Below are positions 62,985 to 64,000 of a DNA stretch of 64,000 nt, piece after piece. How positions within the stretch are numbered: position 1 is the stretch's first letter; each line of letters begins with the position of its first letter. The stretch comes from an uncultured Caldilineaceae bacterium (lineage in GTDB: Bacteria > Chloroflexota > Anaerolineae > Caldilineales > Caldilineaceae). A model generated the notes under the pieces. That model worked only from the letters and a program-made list of their open reading frames with translations, had not been told where the DNA came from and made no database searches. The stretch covers positions 1-64,000 of the forward strand of contig CATOTS010000019.1 in assembly GCA_951813625.1 (NCBI GenBank). Reading direction: 5' to 3'. The translations under genes and the position numbers were made by a program.

Positions 62985-63380
62985 GCAGTCCAATATTGGG
63001 CTGCAAATTCCTGTGCCACGGGTACAACGGAGTCACGACCGTTCCACGTTCCATTCTCTGCCAGGGTGGAAGAATACGCCTTCCTGATTCCCTTTGGACG
63101 GTCGGGCCTTCGGCCCTCCCTTGTGCGGGGGGACTCCCCCCGCAACGCCCCCCTGACACCCCTCCTCCCGCCAGGTGTGAGTTCTTATGTAGCCCTGTGC
63201 AACCGGCGGCCCGTCGCCCCGCCACCGTGCCTGCGCGATTCCAGCGAGTCCCCAACGCGCCGCGTGCCTGTGCCGCCGTGTGTTCCCCTCGCAAGCCGCT
63301 CGCGCGTTCGACCGCCAGCCACCGCCCCCTGCAGCTCCTGCCCCCCAACCCCTGCCCCCTGCCCCCTGTAGTTACGATTC
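62985..63380. repeat. dispersed GC-rich repeat, copy H (full unit)
   Basis: The left module starts at about GTCCAATATTGGGC, includes CCAGGGTGGAAGAATACG, and the double-hairpin core is at 63100-63155. It continues through CACCGTGCCTGCGCGATTCC and the C4/C5 tract to CTGTAGTTACG. It is the most complete single copy, about 400 nt. The 62735-62984 stretch before it shows no supported gene. Confidence 0.85.
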
Positions 63381-64000
63381 CCCCTTCCGAGCAAGAACCG
63401 CGAAAACGTGCTATGCTGCCGTCGCACAACTGAACGCAGCGCCTGCGTATACCCATCCCGAGAAACCATCAGGCCGCCGCCCATGCCGCCGCCGTACACA
63501 CAGACCTATGTCCTGTCACGAAGAGTCCGCCGCAACCCAAAAAACGGGCCAGCTGACCTGCCCCCGCGACTTCAATTGCACAGTCAACGGGCGCAAATGC
63601 GCCAAAAAGGTTCACAAAACGACAAGATCGCTTTCCTGTCACAAGATTCAACCAAGACATCCTGTCACGAGAGCCCAAAAGAAAAATTTATTTTCAGGCC
63701 GTTCTGGACAAATCATGCCATCCGATACCCTTTCGATACCCTACCTATCCCCGAATCGGCGTCTCATGCGGACAAAACCGGTCGTCGTCCGGGCCAACTG
63801 TGGACCGTACCCAGGCCAATTGCAACCAAATTGCGTCAAAGCAACGAAATGATGCCGCAATCTCACTCGGGTCGGGTTCAGACGCCTAAACTGCATAATC
63901 GGTGGCTCCCAGCATCAGTAGCTGACTGAATTTGACGACAGACAGCCTAAGCTGTGGCGGATTCTGGTTACAAGTTGGCAGTCTGACAGCGATTCCAACT
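63381..64000. other. region without a supported gene, three TCCTGTCAC repeats
   Basis: Frames here do not look like protein. The 9-mer TCCTGTCAC occurs at 63511, 63634 and 63660, twice extended to TCCTGTCACGA. Base composition is lower in GC than the rest. A regulator-binding site or degraded sequence are both possible. Confidence 0.4.

Noticed and set aside
62753..63145. 130-codon minus-strand frame after the last SDR gene
   Set aside because: Runs from the repeat core into unique sequence with no recognisable domain or ribosome site.
1..64000. Reassignment of TAA to a sense codon
   Set aside because: ftsY, the 4329 gene and the 51151 reductase end normally at TAA, and RF1 and RF2 are both present.

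Overview
The window looks like one contig of a high-GC Chloroflexota bacterium, plausibly in the Caldilineae/Anaerolineae. This is inferred from gene style and order (ffh-rpsP-khpA-rimM-dprA, an Rhs core of the type common in that phylum, ABC-class ATPase, PhyH and enolase-superfamily genes). No rRNA or tRNA gene was seen that would settle the placement.

Layout. 1-4.3 kb: a LarA-like nickel-pincer enzyme (cut by the window edge), prfB with its programmed +1 frameshift, ftsY and a dNTP triphosphohydrolase. 4.3-11.1 kb: one minus-strand translation/secretion run, ffh > rpsP > khpA > rimM > dprA > manC > unknown membrane protein. 11-18.6 kb: CDP-alcohol phosphatidyltransferase, metallophosphoesterase, ettA, then an ECF sigma factor / anti-sigma / bactofilin-like membrane protein operon. 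18.9-22.4 kb: a ChlI/ChlD-type chelatase locus whose two halves are joined by a likely -1 frameshift, and a TPR-like protein. 22.5-31.9 kb: menaquinone operon menF-menD-menB-menE-(PhyH dioxygenase)-menH, followed by a flippase-like membrane protein and a PHP phosphoesterase. 32-37.2 kb: TetR regulator with a palindromic operator, HAD phosphatase, prmC, prfA, a phosphoribosyltransferase and a small membrane protein.

37.4-47.4 kb is an accessory island. It begins with a GC-rich dispersed repeat (266-bp tandem units with a double hairpin and a G-quadruplex-type tract). It then holds three copies of a 1539-bp IS66-family element, one split by an IS1-family element with a clean 8-bp target duplication. 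Between them lie intact immunity-like genes (one Imm26-like) and broken Rhs core fragments, the remains of a polymorphic-toxin array that has lost its toxins.

47.5-62.7 kb returns to chromosomal genes: histidine phosphatase, DinB-fold protein, ABC-class ATPase, aldo/keto reductase, the complete nickel-pincer cofactor operon larB-larE-larC with a NUDIX gene, a second aldo/keto reductase, a methyltransferase, a LamG/GH16-like protein, an enolase-superfamily dehydratase, a small protein plus HNH nuclease pair (HNH broken by one stop), two SDR oxidoreductases and an inositol-monophosphatase-like enzyme. The last 1.3 kb holds another copy of the dispersed repeat and no convincing gene.

Cross-cutting points: three independent recoding-type signals (prfB +1, chelatase -1, IS1 -1), and three unrelated reading frames that are each otherwise intact but interrupted by a single in-frame TAA (bactofilin/HhH protein, all three IS66 transposases, HNH nuclease).
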